Assembly (NCBI RefSeq): GCF_003846175.1
Contig: NZ_ML123046.1
Location: forward strand, 366,416 to 430,415
Direction: 5' to 3'
Length of the DNA stretch: 64,000 nt
Source: Streptomyces sp. ADI95-17
GTDB lineage: Bacteria; Actinomycetota; Actinomycetes; Streptomycetales; Streptomycetaceae
The notes below the pieces were generated by a model that worked only from the letters and a program-made list of their open reading frames with translations, made no database searches and was not told where the DNA came from. Below are positions 56,296 through 64,000 of the stretch, in pieces. How positions within the stretch are numbered: the first letter of the stretch is position 1; the number at the start of each line of letters is the position of its first letter. Made by a program: the position numbers and the translations under genes.

Positions 56296-56302
56296 TTTGG
56301 CT

Positions 56303-58447
56303 GTGAGCAGCGACAACGAGCGATCCGCGGACCCCGGCGACGGGGCCCCGGAGCAGCTTGCGCTGATCCGGGAGACGGTGCGGAAGGCCAAGGTGCCCCG
56401 GGCCAAGCCGCGGACCTGGCGCGGCGCCGCGCTCGCCAAGGAGCTGCCCGTCGCCCGGGTGGTGGTCAACAAGGGCGTGCTCCATCTCGACCAGTACTTC
56501 GACTACGCGGTGCCCGAGGAGCTCGACGCCGAGGCACAGCCCGGTGTGCGGGTGCGGGTGCGGTTCGGAGCCGGGAAGCGCAATGTGCGCGGTGGCCGGC
56601 GCGAAGGGGGCGGTCTGATCGACGGCTTCCTCGTCGAGCGGCTCGCCGAGTCGGACTACACGGGCGCGCTCGCGGCGCTCGCCTCCGTCGTATCGCCCGA
56701 ACCGGTGCTGGGGCCGGAGCTGCTCGCGCTCTCGCGGGCCGTCGCCGACCGCTACGCGGGCAGCCTCGCCGATGTGCTCCAGCTCGCCGTCCCGCCCCGC
56801 AACGGCAAGGCCGAGTCCAGACCCTCGCCCGAGCCCCTGCCACCGCCGCCCGCGCCGGCGGCGGGCACCTGGGAGCGGTACGAACAGGGGCCGGCGTTCC
56901 TGCGGGCGCTGGCCGGGGGCGGGGCGCCCCGGGCCGTGTGGACCGCGCTGCCCGGACCTCACTGGCCTCAGGAGATCGCCAGGGCCATGGCCGCGACCCT
57001 CGCCTCCGGTCGCGGCGCCCTCGTCGTCGTTCCCGACGGCCGGACCGCCGGGCGGGTGGACGCCGCGCTCACCGAGCTGCTCGGAGCGGGACGCCATGCG
57101 TTGCTGACCGCCGACTCCGGACCGGAGAAGCGGTACCGGGAGTGGCTCGCCGTGCGGCGCGGCTCGGTGCGGGCGGTCGTCGGGACGAGAGCGGCGATGT
57201 TCGCCCCGGTCGCGGACCTCGGCCTGGTCGCCGTCTGGGACGACGGGGACTCCAGCCACAGCGACGACAACGCCCCCTTCCCGCACGTCCGCGAAGTGCT
57301 CGAACTGCGTGCCGCGCACGGCCGCTGCGCATTCCTGCTCGGCGGTACGAACTGCACGGTGGAGGCCGCCCAGCTGGTGGAGAGCGGCTGGGCGCTGCCG
57401 CTGCGCGCGGACCGGGAGCAGCTGCGGATCGCGGCGCCCCTGGTCCGTACGGTCGGCGACGGGGAGCTGGCGCGGGACGGCGCCGCGCGGGCCGCCCGGC
57501 TGCCCAGCCTGGCCTGGCAGACGGTGCGGGACGGGCTGCGCAGCGGCCCCGTCCTGGTCCAGGTGCCGCGCCGGGGATACGCGCCGCGGCTGGCCTGCGA
57601 GCGCTGCCGCGAACCCGCCCGGTGCCGGCACTGCTCGGGGCCGCTGGAGGCACCGGACCAGCGGGATCTGAACTGCGCCTGGTGCGGGCGGGCGGAGACC
57701 GCCTGGCACTGCGTCGCCTGCGGCTCCAGCCGGCTGCGGGCCCGGATCGTCGGCGCCCGCCGGACGGCCGAGGAGCTCGGCCGGGCGTTCCCGGCCGTGC
57801 CGGTGCGGACGTCCGGCCGTGACCACATCCTCGACTCGGTGCCGGACGCACCCGCGCTGGTCGTCAGCACCCCCGGCGCCGAACCCGTGGCCGAGGGCGG
57901 CTACGCGGCCGCGCTGCTGCTGGACGGCTGGGCGATGGTCGGCCGCCCCGACCTGCGGGCCGGCGAGGAGGCGCTGCGCCGCTGGACGGCCGCTGCCTCG
58001 CTGGTGCGCGGTCAGCCGGCGGGCGGCACGGTGGTGGTCGTCGCCGAGCCGACGCTGCGGCCGGTGCAGGCCCTGGTGCGCTGGGATCCGGTCGGCCATG
58101 CCCGCCGCGAGCTGGCGGAGCGGGCCGAGCTGGGCTTTCCCCCGGTGTCCCGGATGGCCGCGGTGACCGGCGCGCCCGAGGCGCTGGCCGCGTTCCTCGC
58201 GGCGGCCGAGCTGCCGCGGGAGGCCGAGGTGCTGGGCCCGGTGCCGGTCCCGGTCACCGGACCGGGCAGGCCCCGCAGACCCGGGGACGCCCCTCAAGGG
58301 GAGTCCTGGGAGCGGGTGCTGCTCCGGGTGCCTCCGGGCAGCGGGGCGGCGCTGGCGGCCGCGCTGAAGGCCGCGCAGGCGGCCCGGATGTCCCGGGGGA
58401 GCGGCGAGCAGGTCCGGATCAGGGTGGACCCGCCGGACATCGGGTGA
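56303..58447 (+). CDS. priA: PriA-family primosomal protein lacking helicase motifs
   Basis: A 714-residue protein. The N-terminal DNA-binding part is kept (VARVVVNKGVLHLDQYFDYAVPEEL, about residues 50-75). In the helicase core, the Walker A position reads TALPGPHWPQEI (about 213) with no GKT, and the DExH position reads WDDGDSSHSDDN (about 312), so ATP hydrolysis is unlikely. All eight zinc cysteines survive as four CxxC pairs (CERC at 432, then CRHC, CAWC, CVAC by about 473). Actinobacterial PriA proteins are known for this loss. It may restart replication as a structural primosome factor. Confidence 0.92.
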   Translation: MSSDNERSADPGDGAPEQLALIRETVRKAKVPRAKPRTWRGAALAKELPVARVVVNKGVLHLDQYFDYAVPEELDAEAQPGVRVRVRFGAGKRNVRGGRREGGGLIDGFLVERLAESDYTGALAALASVVSPEPVLGPELLALSRAVADRYAGSLADVLQLAVPPRNGKAESRPSPEPLPPPPAPAAGTWERYEQGPAFLRALAGGGAPRAVWTALPGPHWPQEIARAMAATLASGRGALVVVPDGRTAGRVDAALTELLGAGRHALLTADSGPEKRYREWLAVRRGSVRAVVGTRAAMFAPVADLGLVAVWDDGDSSHSDDNAPFPHVREVLELRAAHGRCAFLLGGTNCTVEAAQLVESGWALPLRADREQLRIAAPLVRTVGDGELARDGAARAARLPSLAWQTVRDGLRSGPVLVQVPRRGYAPRLACERCREPARCRHCSGPLEAPDQRDLNCAWCGRAETAWHCVACGSSRLRARIVGARRTAEELGRAFPAVPVRTSGRDHILDSVPDAPALVVSTPGAEPVAEGGYAAALLLDGWAMVGRPDLRAGEEALRRWTAAASLVRGQPAGGTVVVVAEPTLRPVQALVRWDPVGHARRELAERAELGFPPVSRMAAVTGAPEALAAFLAAAELPREAEVLGPVPVPVTGPGRPRRPGDAPQGESWERVLLRVPPGSGAALAAALKAAQAARMSRGSGEQVRIRVDPPDIG

Positions 58448-58677
58448 CGGGCGGAGTGCCGGGGGCGGCCGGGCCCGGGGCCAGGAGCCCGGAGCCCCGG
58501 TGCCGGCATGCCCGGCGGGGCGGGCGGCCCGGCGGACGCCGGGTGATGCCGGGTGGGGCGACGGAACGCGCGGCGCCCGGGAGCACGGGAAGCCAGGAGT
58601 CCGGAGCCCGGGAGCCGGTGTGCGGCTGCCCCGCCGGGCGGCGGGCGCGGCGGGGCAGTGGATGGAGTGGGGGTCGG

Positions 58678-59319
<642 letters not shown>

Positions 59320-59392
59320 TCACGCTTCAGGGGCGCGTGCGCCCTTCAAAGGGGCGCACGGCCATGCGTACGCCCCCCGGCCGCGGGGCCCA

Positions 59393-59398
59393 TAGACT
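59393..59398 (+). promoter_or_regulatory. Candidate -10 (TAGACT) for fmt
   Basis: TAGACT lies 51 bases before the fmt ATG. Transcription would start near 59405 and the leader carries GAGAGG about 17 bases before ATG. Confidence 0.5.
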
Positions 59399-59449
59399 TG
59401 TGCGTTGCTCGTCACCGCACGTTCCGGCCCGAGAGGCAGTCAGCCACCC

Positions 59450-60382
59450 ATGAAGCTCGTCTTCGCAGGCACCCCCGAGGTAGCCGTACCCGCCCTGGAC
59501 GCCCTGATCGCCTCCGACCGGCACGAAGTGGCCGCCGTGGTGACCCGGCCCGACGCCCCCGCCGGGCGGGGCCGTCGCCTGGTCGCCAGCCCCGTCGCCG
59601 AGCGCGCCGAGGAGGCCGGCATCGAGGTGCTCAAGCCCGCCCGGCCGCGCGAGGAGGGCTTCCTCGCCCGGCTGCGGGAGATCGCCCCGGACTGCTGCCC
59701 GGTCGTCGCCTACGGTGCGCTGCTCCCCAAGGAGACGCTCGCCGTGCCTGCCCGGGGCTGGGTCAACCTCCACTTCTCGCTGCTGCCCGCCTGGCGGGGC
59801 GCGGCCCCCGTACAGCACTCGATCATGGCCGGGGACGAGGTGACCGGCGCCTCGACCTTCCTGATCGAGGAGGGGCTCGACTCCGGCCCGGTGTACGGCG
59901 TGCTGACCGAGGAGGTGCGTCCCACCGACACCAGCGGCGACCTGCTCACCCGGCTGGCGTTCGCCGGTGCGGGGCTGCTCGTCGCCACGATGGACGGCAT
60001 CGAGGACGGCACCCTGCACGCCGTGCCGCAGCCCGCCGACGGGATCACCCTCGCGCCGAAGATCACGGTCGAGAACGCCCAGGTCGACTGGTCCGCCCCC
60101 GCCCTGCGGGTCGACCGCGTGGTGCGCGGCTGCACGCCCGCGCCCGGCGCCTGGACGCTGTTCCGGGGGGAGCGGCTGAAGCTGATCCAGGCGGCGCCCG
60201 TGCTGGACCGTGCCGACCTGGCGCCCGGCGAGCTGTCGGCGGCCAAGAACAACGTGTACGTGGGCACCGGATCGCACGCGGTCGAGCTGCTCTGGGTCCA
60301 GCCCCAGGGCAAGAAGCCGATGCGGGCCGCCGACTGGGCCCGCGGGGTCCGGATCGTCCATGGCGAGCTGCTCGGCAGCTGA
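59450..60382 (+). CDS. fmt: Methionyl-tRNA formyltransferase
   Basis: A 310-residue enzyme that formylates initiator Met-tRNA with 10-formyl-[23 protein letters not shown] (from about residue 109) carries the catalytic Asn/His and SLLP loop, and DxGPVY-type DSGPVYG follows. The C-terminal OB-like domain binds tRNA (about 205-310). ATG at 59450 gives the family start [13 protein letters not shown]; a TTG at 59405 in frame is less likely. It is followed by rsmB, as in many bacteria. Confidence 0.95.
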   Translation: MKLVFAGTPEVAVPALDALIASDRHEVAAVVTRPDAPAGRGRRLVASPVAERAEEAGIEVLKPARPREEGFLARLREIAPDCCPVVAYGALLPKETLAVPARGWVNLHFSLLPAWRGAAPVQHSIMAGDEVTGASTFLIEEGLDSGPVYGVLTEEVRPTDTSGDLLTRLAFAGAGLLVATMDGIEDGTLHAVPQPADGITLAPKITVENAQVDWSAPALRVDRVVRGCTPAPGAWTLFRGERLKLIQAAPVLDRADLAPGELSAAKNNVYVGTGSHAVELLWVQPQGKKPMRAADWARGVRIVHGELLGS

Positions 60383-60407
60383 GCCGTCGGGGGCCGGGAC
60401 GGCGACG

Positions 60408-60413
60408 TAGGCT
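60408..60413 (+). promoter_or_regulatory. Candidate -10 (TAGGCT) for rsmB
   Basis: TAGGCT lies 41 bases before the rsmB GTG, in the 72-base gap after fmt. It suggests rsmB can be transcribed apart from fmt. Confidence 0.45.
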
Positions 60414-60454
60414 GGGAGGGTTCGCCCCCTCACCATCAGCGGAGCACCTTTCAC

Positions 60455-61888
60455 GTGAACGACCAGCAGCGTCGCCGTCCCGCCAAGCCGCATCGCCGTC
60501 CCAAGAAGGACCCCGTCCGGTTCCTCGCCTTCGAAGCCCTCAGGGCCGTCGACGAACGGGACGCGTACGCCAACCTCGTGCTGCCCCCGCTGCTGAAGAA
60601 GGCCCGCGCCAAGGGCGACTTCGACAGCCGGGACGCGGCGCTGGCGACCGAGCTGGTCTACGGGACGCTGCGCCGCCAGGGCACGTACGACGCGATCGTC
60701 GCGGCCTGCATCGACCGGCCGCTGCGCGAGGTCGACCCGCCGGTCCTGGACGTGATCGACATGGGTGTGCACCAGCTGCTCGGCACCCGCATCCCCACCC
60801 ACGCGGCGGTCTCCGCCAGCGTGGAGCTGGCCCGGGTGGTGCTCGGCGAGGGCCGGGCCAAGTTCGTCAACGCGGTGCTGCGCAAGGTCTCCGCGGACGA
60901 CCTCGACGGCTGGGTGGCCAAGGTGGCCCCGTCGTACGAGGAGGACGCCGAGGACCACCTCGCGGTCGTGCACTCGCATCCCCGGTGGGTCGTCTCCGCC
61001 CTGTGGGACGCGCTGGGCGGCGGCCGCGCCGGGATCGAGGACCTGCTCGAAGCCGACAACGAGCGGCCCGAGGTCACCCTGGTCGCCCGCCCCGGCCGCT
61101 CCACCACCGATGAGCTGCTCACCGCCCTCGGCGACGAGAACGGCCTGCCGGGCCGCTGGTCCCCGTACGCCGTACGGATGGCGGAGGGCGGCGAGCCCGG
61201 CGCGCTCACCGCCGTCCAGGAGGGCCGGGCCGGAGTCCAGGACGAGGGCAGCCAGCTGGTGGCCGCCGCCCTCGCCAACGCACCCGTGGAGGGCGACGAC
61301 AGCCGCTGGCTCGACGGCTGCGCCGGCCCCGGAGGCAAGGCCGCCCTGCTCGCCGCGCTCGCCGCCGGACGCGGCGCCGCCCTGCTCGCCGCCGAGAAGC
61401 AGCCGCACCGGGCCCGCCTCGTCGAACGCGCGCTGGCCGGCAACCCCGGCCCGTACCAGGTGATCACCGCCGACGGTACCCGCCCGCCGTGGCAGCCCGG
61501 CAGCTTCGACCGGGTCCTCATGGACGTGCCGTGCTCGGGTCTCGGCGCCCTGCGCCGCCGCCCCGAGGCGCGCTGGCGCCGCCGCAAGGAGGACCTGGAG
61601 AACTTCGCCCCGCTCCAACGCGGCCTGCTGCGCGAGGCGTTGAAGGCGGTACGGGTCGGCGGCGTCGTCGGCTACGCGACCTGCTCGCCGCACCTCGCGG
61701 AGACCCGGGTCGTCGTGGAGGACGTGCTCAAGGGCCGTGGCGGTCAGCCCGTCGAGGCCGAGTGGGTGGACGCCCGCCCGCTGATGCCGGGCGTGCCCGC
61801 GCTGGGCGACGGCCCCGACGTCCAGCTGTGGCCGCATCTGCACGGCACCGACGCGATGTACCTGGCGCTGCTGCGACGTACCGCCTGA
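60455..61888 (+). CDS. rsmB: 16S rRNA m5C967 methyltransferase RsmB (Sun/Fmu family)
   Basis: A 477-residue protein. Residues 20-155 form a NusB-like RNA-binding domain (VRFLAFEALRAVDERDAYANL). The Rossmann methyltransferase domain has GCAGPGGKAALLA SAM loop (about residues 288-300), MDVPCSGLGALRR with Cys360, and the catalytic ATCSPHLAET with Cys410. The basic N-terminal 20 residues are extra. GTG start, GGAGCACC upstream. It methylates C967 of 16S rRNA during 30S assembly. Confidence 0.93.
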   Translation: MNDQQRRRPAKPHRRPKKDPVRFLAFEALRAVDERDAYANLVLPPLLKKARAKGDFDSRDAALATELVYGTLRRQGTYDAIVAACIDRPLREVDPPVLDVIDMGVHQLLGTRIPTHAAVSASVELARVVLGEGRAKFVNAVLRKVSADDLDGWVAKVAPSYEEDAEDHLAVVHSHPRWVVSALWDALGGGRAGIEDLLEADNERPEVTLVARPGRSTTDELLTALGDENGLPGRWSPYAVRMAEGGEPGALTAVQEGRAGVQDEGSQLVAAALANAPVEGDDSRWLDGCAGPGGKAALLAALAAGRGAALLAAEKQPHRARLVERALAGNPGPYQVITADGTRPPWQPGSFDRVLMDVPCSGLGALRRRPEARWRRRKEDLENFAPLQRGLLREALKAVRVGGVVGYATCSPHLAETRVVVEDVLKGRGGQPVEAEWVDARPLMPGVPALGDGPDVQLWPHLHGTDAMYLALLRRTA

Positions 61889-61904
61889 CCGCTTCGACGG
61901 GCCT

Positions 61905-61952
61905 CGGGGGCCCTGCGGCCGCTCCGCGCGCTCCGCCGGCGACGGGCCCCCG
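61905..61952 (+). terminator. GC hairpin after rsmB
   Basis: CGGGGGCCC and GGGCCCCCG pair perfectly across a 30-base GC-rich loop, 16 bases after the rsmB stop. The rest of the 197-base gap before rpe holds little else. Confidence 0.4.
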
Positions 61953-62073
61953 GAGCACCCGCACGGGACCGAAACGCCCGGATCGTGCGGCCGGGAGCCC
62001 CGGATCGCGCGAACTGTAATGATCCCGTGAGGCTTTGGCCCGCACCGGGGCGGGGAAGTGGCGCGGAACATGG

Positions 62074-62079
62074 CAGGCT
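62074..62079 (+). promoter_or_regulatory. -10 (CAGGCT), leaderless promoter for rpe
   Basis: CAGGCT ends 6 bases before the rpe ATG at 62086, and no ribosome binding site is seen. Confidence 0.45.
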
Positions 62080-62085
62080 TGGGAC

Positions 62086-62769
62086 ATGGCCCAGATCAAC
62101 CCCAGCATCCTGTCCGCCGACTTCGCCCGTCTCGCCGAGGAGGCGAAGGCGGTCGAAGGCGCCGACTGGCTCCACGTCGATGTGATGGACAACCACTTCG
62201 TGCCCAATCTGACCCTCGGCGTGCCCATCGTCGAATCGCTCAGCCGGGCCACGGACACCCCGCTGGACTGCCATCTGATGATCGAGGCCCCGGACCGCTG
62301 GGCGCCCCAGTACGTCGAGGCCGGTGCCGGTTCGGTCACCTTCCACGCGGAGGCCGCGGCGGCCCCCGTACGGCTGGCGCGGGAGATCCGGGCCAAGGGC
62401 GCCCGTGCCTCCATGGCGCTCAAGCCCGCGACGCCCATCGAGCCGTACGAGGACCTGCTCCCCGAGCTCGACATGCTGCTGATCATGACGGTGGAGCCGG
62501 GCTTCGGCGGCCAGGCCTTCCTGGACATCATGCTGCCGAAGATCCGCCGCACCCGTGAGCTGATCTCCAAGCACGGCCTCGAACTGTGGCTCCAGGTCGA
62601 CGGCGGCGTCTCCGCTTCCACCATCGAGCGGTGCGCCGAGGCCGGGGCGGACGTCTTCGTCGCGGGTTCGGCGGTGTACGGGGCGACGGACCCGGCCGAA
62701 GCCGTGCGGGCCCTGCGTGCCCAGGCCGACGGGGCCACCGCCTCGGCGGCCTGGGCGTGCGCCCACTGA
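62086..62769 (+). CDS. rpe: Ribulose-phosphate 3-epimerase
   Basis: A 227-residue TIM-barrel enzyme of the pentose phosphate pathway. Signatures: [13 protein letters not shown] (about residues 4-16), [14 protein letters not shown] (metal His/Asp, about 32-45), [23 protein letters not shown] (about 138-149) and [10 protein letters not shown]. The C-terminal 15 residues are Ala-rich. A separate weak promoter and the SorC regulator downstream suggest a carbon-metabolism locus. Confidence 0.96.
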   Translation: MAQINPSILSADFARLAEEAKAVEGADWLHVDVMDNHFVPNLTLGVPIVESLSRATDTPLDCHLMIEAPDRWAPQYVEAGAGSVTFHAEAAAAPVRLAREIRAKGARASMALKPATPIEPYEDLLPELDMLLIMTVEPGFGGQAFLDIMLPKIRRTRELISKHGLELWLQVDGGVSASTIERCAEAGADVFVAGSAVYGATDPAEAVRALRAQADGATASAAWACAH

Positions 62770-62827
62770 CGCCGCGGCCGGCGCCCGCTCCCGATTGCGG
62801 GTCCGCCCGGCCAAGGACAGATGAACT

Positions 62828-62870
62828 CGGTCCGACGGGACCGATCAAGGAACGCCGGATCTGACAGGAT
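62828..62870 (+). promoter_or_regulatory. Promoter and inverted repeat of the SorC-type regulator
   Basis: CAGGAT (62865-62870) is a -10 candidate. CGGTCC (62828-62833) and GGACCG (62838-62843) are an exact inverted repeat with GACG between, at the -35 position, as expected for an autoregulatory operator. Confidence 0.45.
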
Positions 62871-62912
62871 GAACGGCGTATCGAGAGTGTGAACAGCAGT
62901 GAGGAGATCGCG

Positions 62913-63938
62913 GTGTCTGCAATGTCGGCGGGCAGGTCCGCCCTGCGGATGGGGCCCGCGGAGCTGGTGCAGGCGGCGGCCATGGCCCGCCGCTTCTACC
63001 TCGAGGGCAAGTCGAAGATCCAGATCGCCGAGGAGTTCGGCGTCAGCCGCTTCAAGGTGGCCCGGGTCCTGGAGACGGCCCTTGAGCGCGACCTCGTACG
63101 GATCGAGATCCGCGTCCCCGCCGAACTCGACGCCGAGCGCTCCGACGCGCTCCGCGCCCGCTACGGGCTGCGCCACGCGGTCGTCGTCGAGTCCCCGGCC
63201 GAGGAGCAGGACGACGCACCGGACCCGGAGAACCTGGGCGAGGTCGCGGCCGATCTCCTCGGCGAACTGGTGAACGAGGGCGATGTGCTCGGGCTGGCCT
63301 GGGGCCGGTCCACCATTCACATGGCGGCGGCGCTCGACCGGCTGCCGCCGTGCACGGTCGTGCAGCTCACCGGGGTGTACGACGCGGGGACGGCCGAGCG
63401 CGGCTCCGTCGAGGCGGTCCGGCGGGCCGCCCAGGTGTCCGGCGGCGAGGCCCACCCCATCTACGCGCCGATGCTGCTGCCCGACCCGGCGACGGCCGCC
63501 GCGCTGCGCCACCAGACCGGTATCGCCCGCGCCTTCGACTACTTCGACAAGGTGACGGTCGCGGCGGTCTCCATCGGCTCCTGGGAGCCGGGCATCTCGA
63601 CCGTCCACGACATGCTCAGCGACGAGGAGCGGGCGCACTACGCCTCGCTCGGTGTCGCGGCGGAGATGTCGGCGCACCTCTTCGACACCGAGGGGCGGCG
63701 GGTCGGCCGGGACCTGGGGGAGCGGTGCATCACGGTCGAGGCCGACCGGCTGCGCCGGATCCCCGAGGTGGTGGCGATCGCGGGCGGCCAGCGCAAGGCC
63801 GCGGCGATCGGGGCGGTGCTGAGGTCCGGGCTGGTCACCAGCCTGGTGACGGACACGGCGGCGGCCGACTACCTGCTGACGGAGTCGGCGGCGCCGCAGC
63901 GGCCGGCGCTGGAGCGGGCCGACCCGGACGGCGACTGA
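62913..63938 (+). CDS. SorC/DeoR-family sugar-responsive transcription regulator
   Basis: A 341-residue regulator. The N-terminal HTH is AARRFYLEGKSKIQIAEEFGVSRFKVARVLE-like (segment FYLEGKSKIQIAEEF, about residues 27-41). From about 75 the SorC sugar-binding domain shows GEVAADLLGELVNEGDVLGLAWGRS-type motif (GLAWGRST, about 129) and EVVAIAGGQRKAAAIGAVLRSG (from about 287). GTG at 62913 is chosen because GAGGAG lies 6 bases upstream; GTG 62889 and ATG 62922 are alternatives. It probably senses a phosphorylated sugar and may control rpe or pentose-related genes. Confidence 0.88.
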   Translation: MSAMSAGRSALRMGPAELVQAAAMARRFYLEGKSKIQIAEEFGVSRFKVARVLETALERDLVRIEIRVPAELDAERSDALRARYGLRHAVVVESPAEEQDDAPDPENLGEVAADLLGELVNEGDVLGLAWGRSTIHMAAALDRLPPCTVVQLTGVYDAGTAERGSVEAVRRAAQVSGGEAHPIYAPMLLPDPATAAALRHQTGIARAFDYFDKVTVAAVSIGSWEPGISTVHDMLSDEERAHYASLGVAAEMSAHLFDTEGRRVGRDLGERCITVEADRLRRIPEVVAIAGGQRKAAAIGAVLRSGLVTSLVTDTAAADYLLTESAAPQRPALERADPDGD

Positions 63939-63943
63939 GCGGC

Positions 63944-63969
63944 ACCGGGGCGGCCGCCGCCGCCCCGGT
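63944..63969 (+). terminator. 10-bp hairpin after the SorC-type regulator
   Basis: ACCGGGGCGG and CCGCCCCGGT pair perfectly around CCGCCG, 5 bases after the stop. The last 30 bases of the window hold nothing further. Confidence 0.65.
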
Positions 63970-64000
63970 CGCGGACACGGAAACGCCCGGACGGCGCACC

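Noticed and set aside
59327..62071. 914-codon open frame on the minus strand
   Set aside because: Antisense to fmt and rsmB, both complete; a by-product of high GC content.

Overview
The window is a high-GC actinobacterial chromosome core segment, almost certainly Streptomyces. The evidence is codon use with G/C at nearly every third position, many GTG and TTG starts, BldD with its cyclic-di-GMP motifs, sIHF, a DtxR/DmdR-type iron box, a long Rel/SpoT-type RelA, and a gene order that matches the S. coelicolor relA-to-bldD-to-sIHF region as I remember it. I see no rRNA, tRNA, CRISPR array, insertion sequence or prophage. I noticed no in-frame TTA (bldA-dependent) leucine codon, though that was a reading and not an exhaustive scan.

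Layout. 1-627 is the 5' part of a divergent EF-G-like GTPase on the minus strand. 894-4279 is a phosphatidylinositol/PIM-type cluster (PIP synthase, acyltransferase, PimA-like glycosyltransferase) followed by a LemA-like membrane protein. 4449-5969 is pdxS-pdxT (pyridoxal phosphate synthesis). 6031-9260 is yebC and ruvC-ruvA-ruvB. 9426-16185 is yajC-secD-secF-apt-relA, joining Sec export, purine salvage and the stringent response. 16254-18477 holds two minus-strand genes, a DUF349 protein and a membrane-anchored cyclophilin. 18627-20589 is a metallo-hydrolase and hisS. 20668-21477 is a decayed ABC transporter, the one clearly non-core insertion. 21626-25239 contains a VKOR-family protein, rarA, an iron-box-controlled DUF2470 gene (minus) and rpsD. 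25257-27458 is a large NTPase/TPR regulator-like gene (minus).

27650-37700 runs DUF948, DUF6167, alaS, ruvX (yqgF), mltG, aroE, aroC, aroK-aroB in one open frame, and aroQ: translation, cell-wall lytic transglycosylase and most of the shikimate pathway. 37827-40900 holds an uncharacterised P-loop kinase-like gene, an M24 peptidase relative with altered metal ligands, efp and nusB. bldD follows on the minus strand. 41803-51806 is a complete pyrimidine operon: pyrR, pyrB, pyrC, a small membrane gene, carA, carB, pyrD, pyrF, with a PyrR-type leader at the front and a strong terminator at the end. 52051-56176 is sihF, gmk, rpoZ, coaBC and metK. The right end holds a helicase-less PriA, a small HTH-like gene (minus), fmt, rsmB, rpe and a SorC-family sugar-responsive regulator.

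The genes form housekeeping operons with many 4-base start/stop overlaps, separated by long, nearly perfect GC hairpins that mostly lack U tracts. At least six genes have a TANNNT-like -10 only 6-8 bases before the start codon, which suggests leaderless mRNAs. The most unusual items are the in-frame AroK-AroB reading frame, the M24 protein with substituted ligands, the iron box shared by the DUF2470/rpsD intergenic region, a 22-base palindrome placed on the gmk promoter, the ABC remnant with its neighbouring 21-bp palindrome, and the unknown membrane gene inside the pyr operon. I did not find a convincing wholly new multi-gene system.
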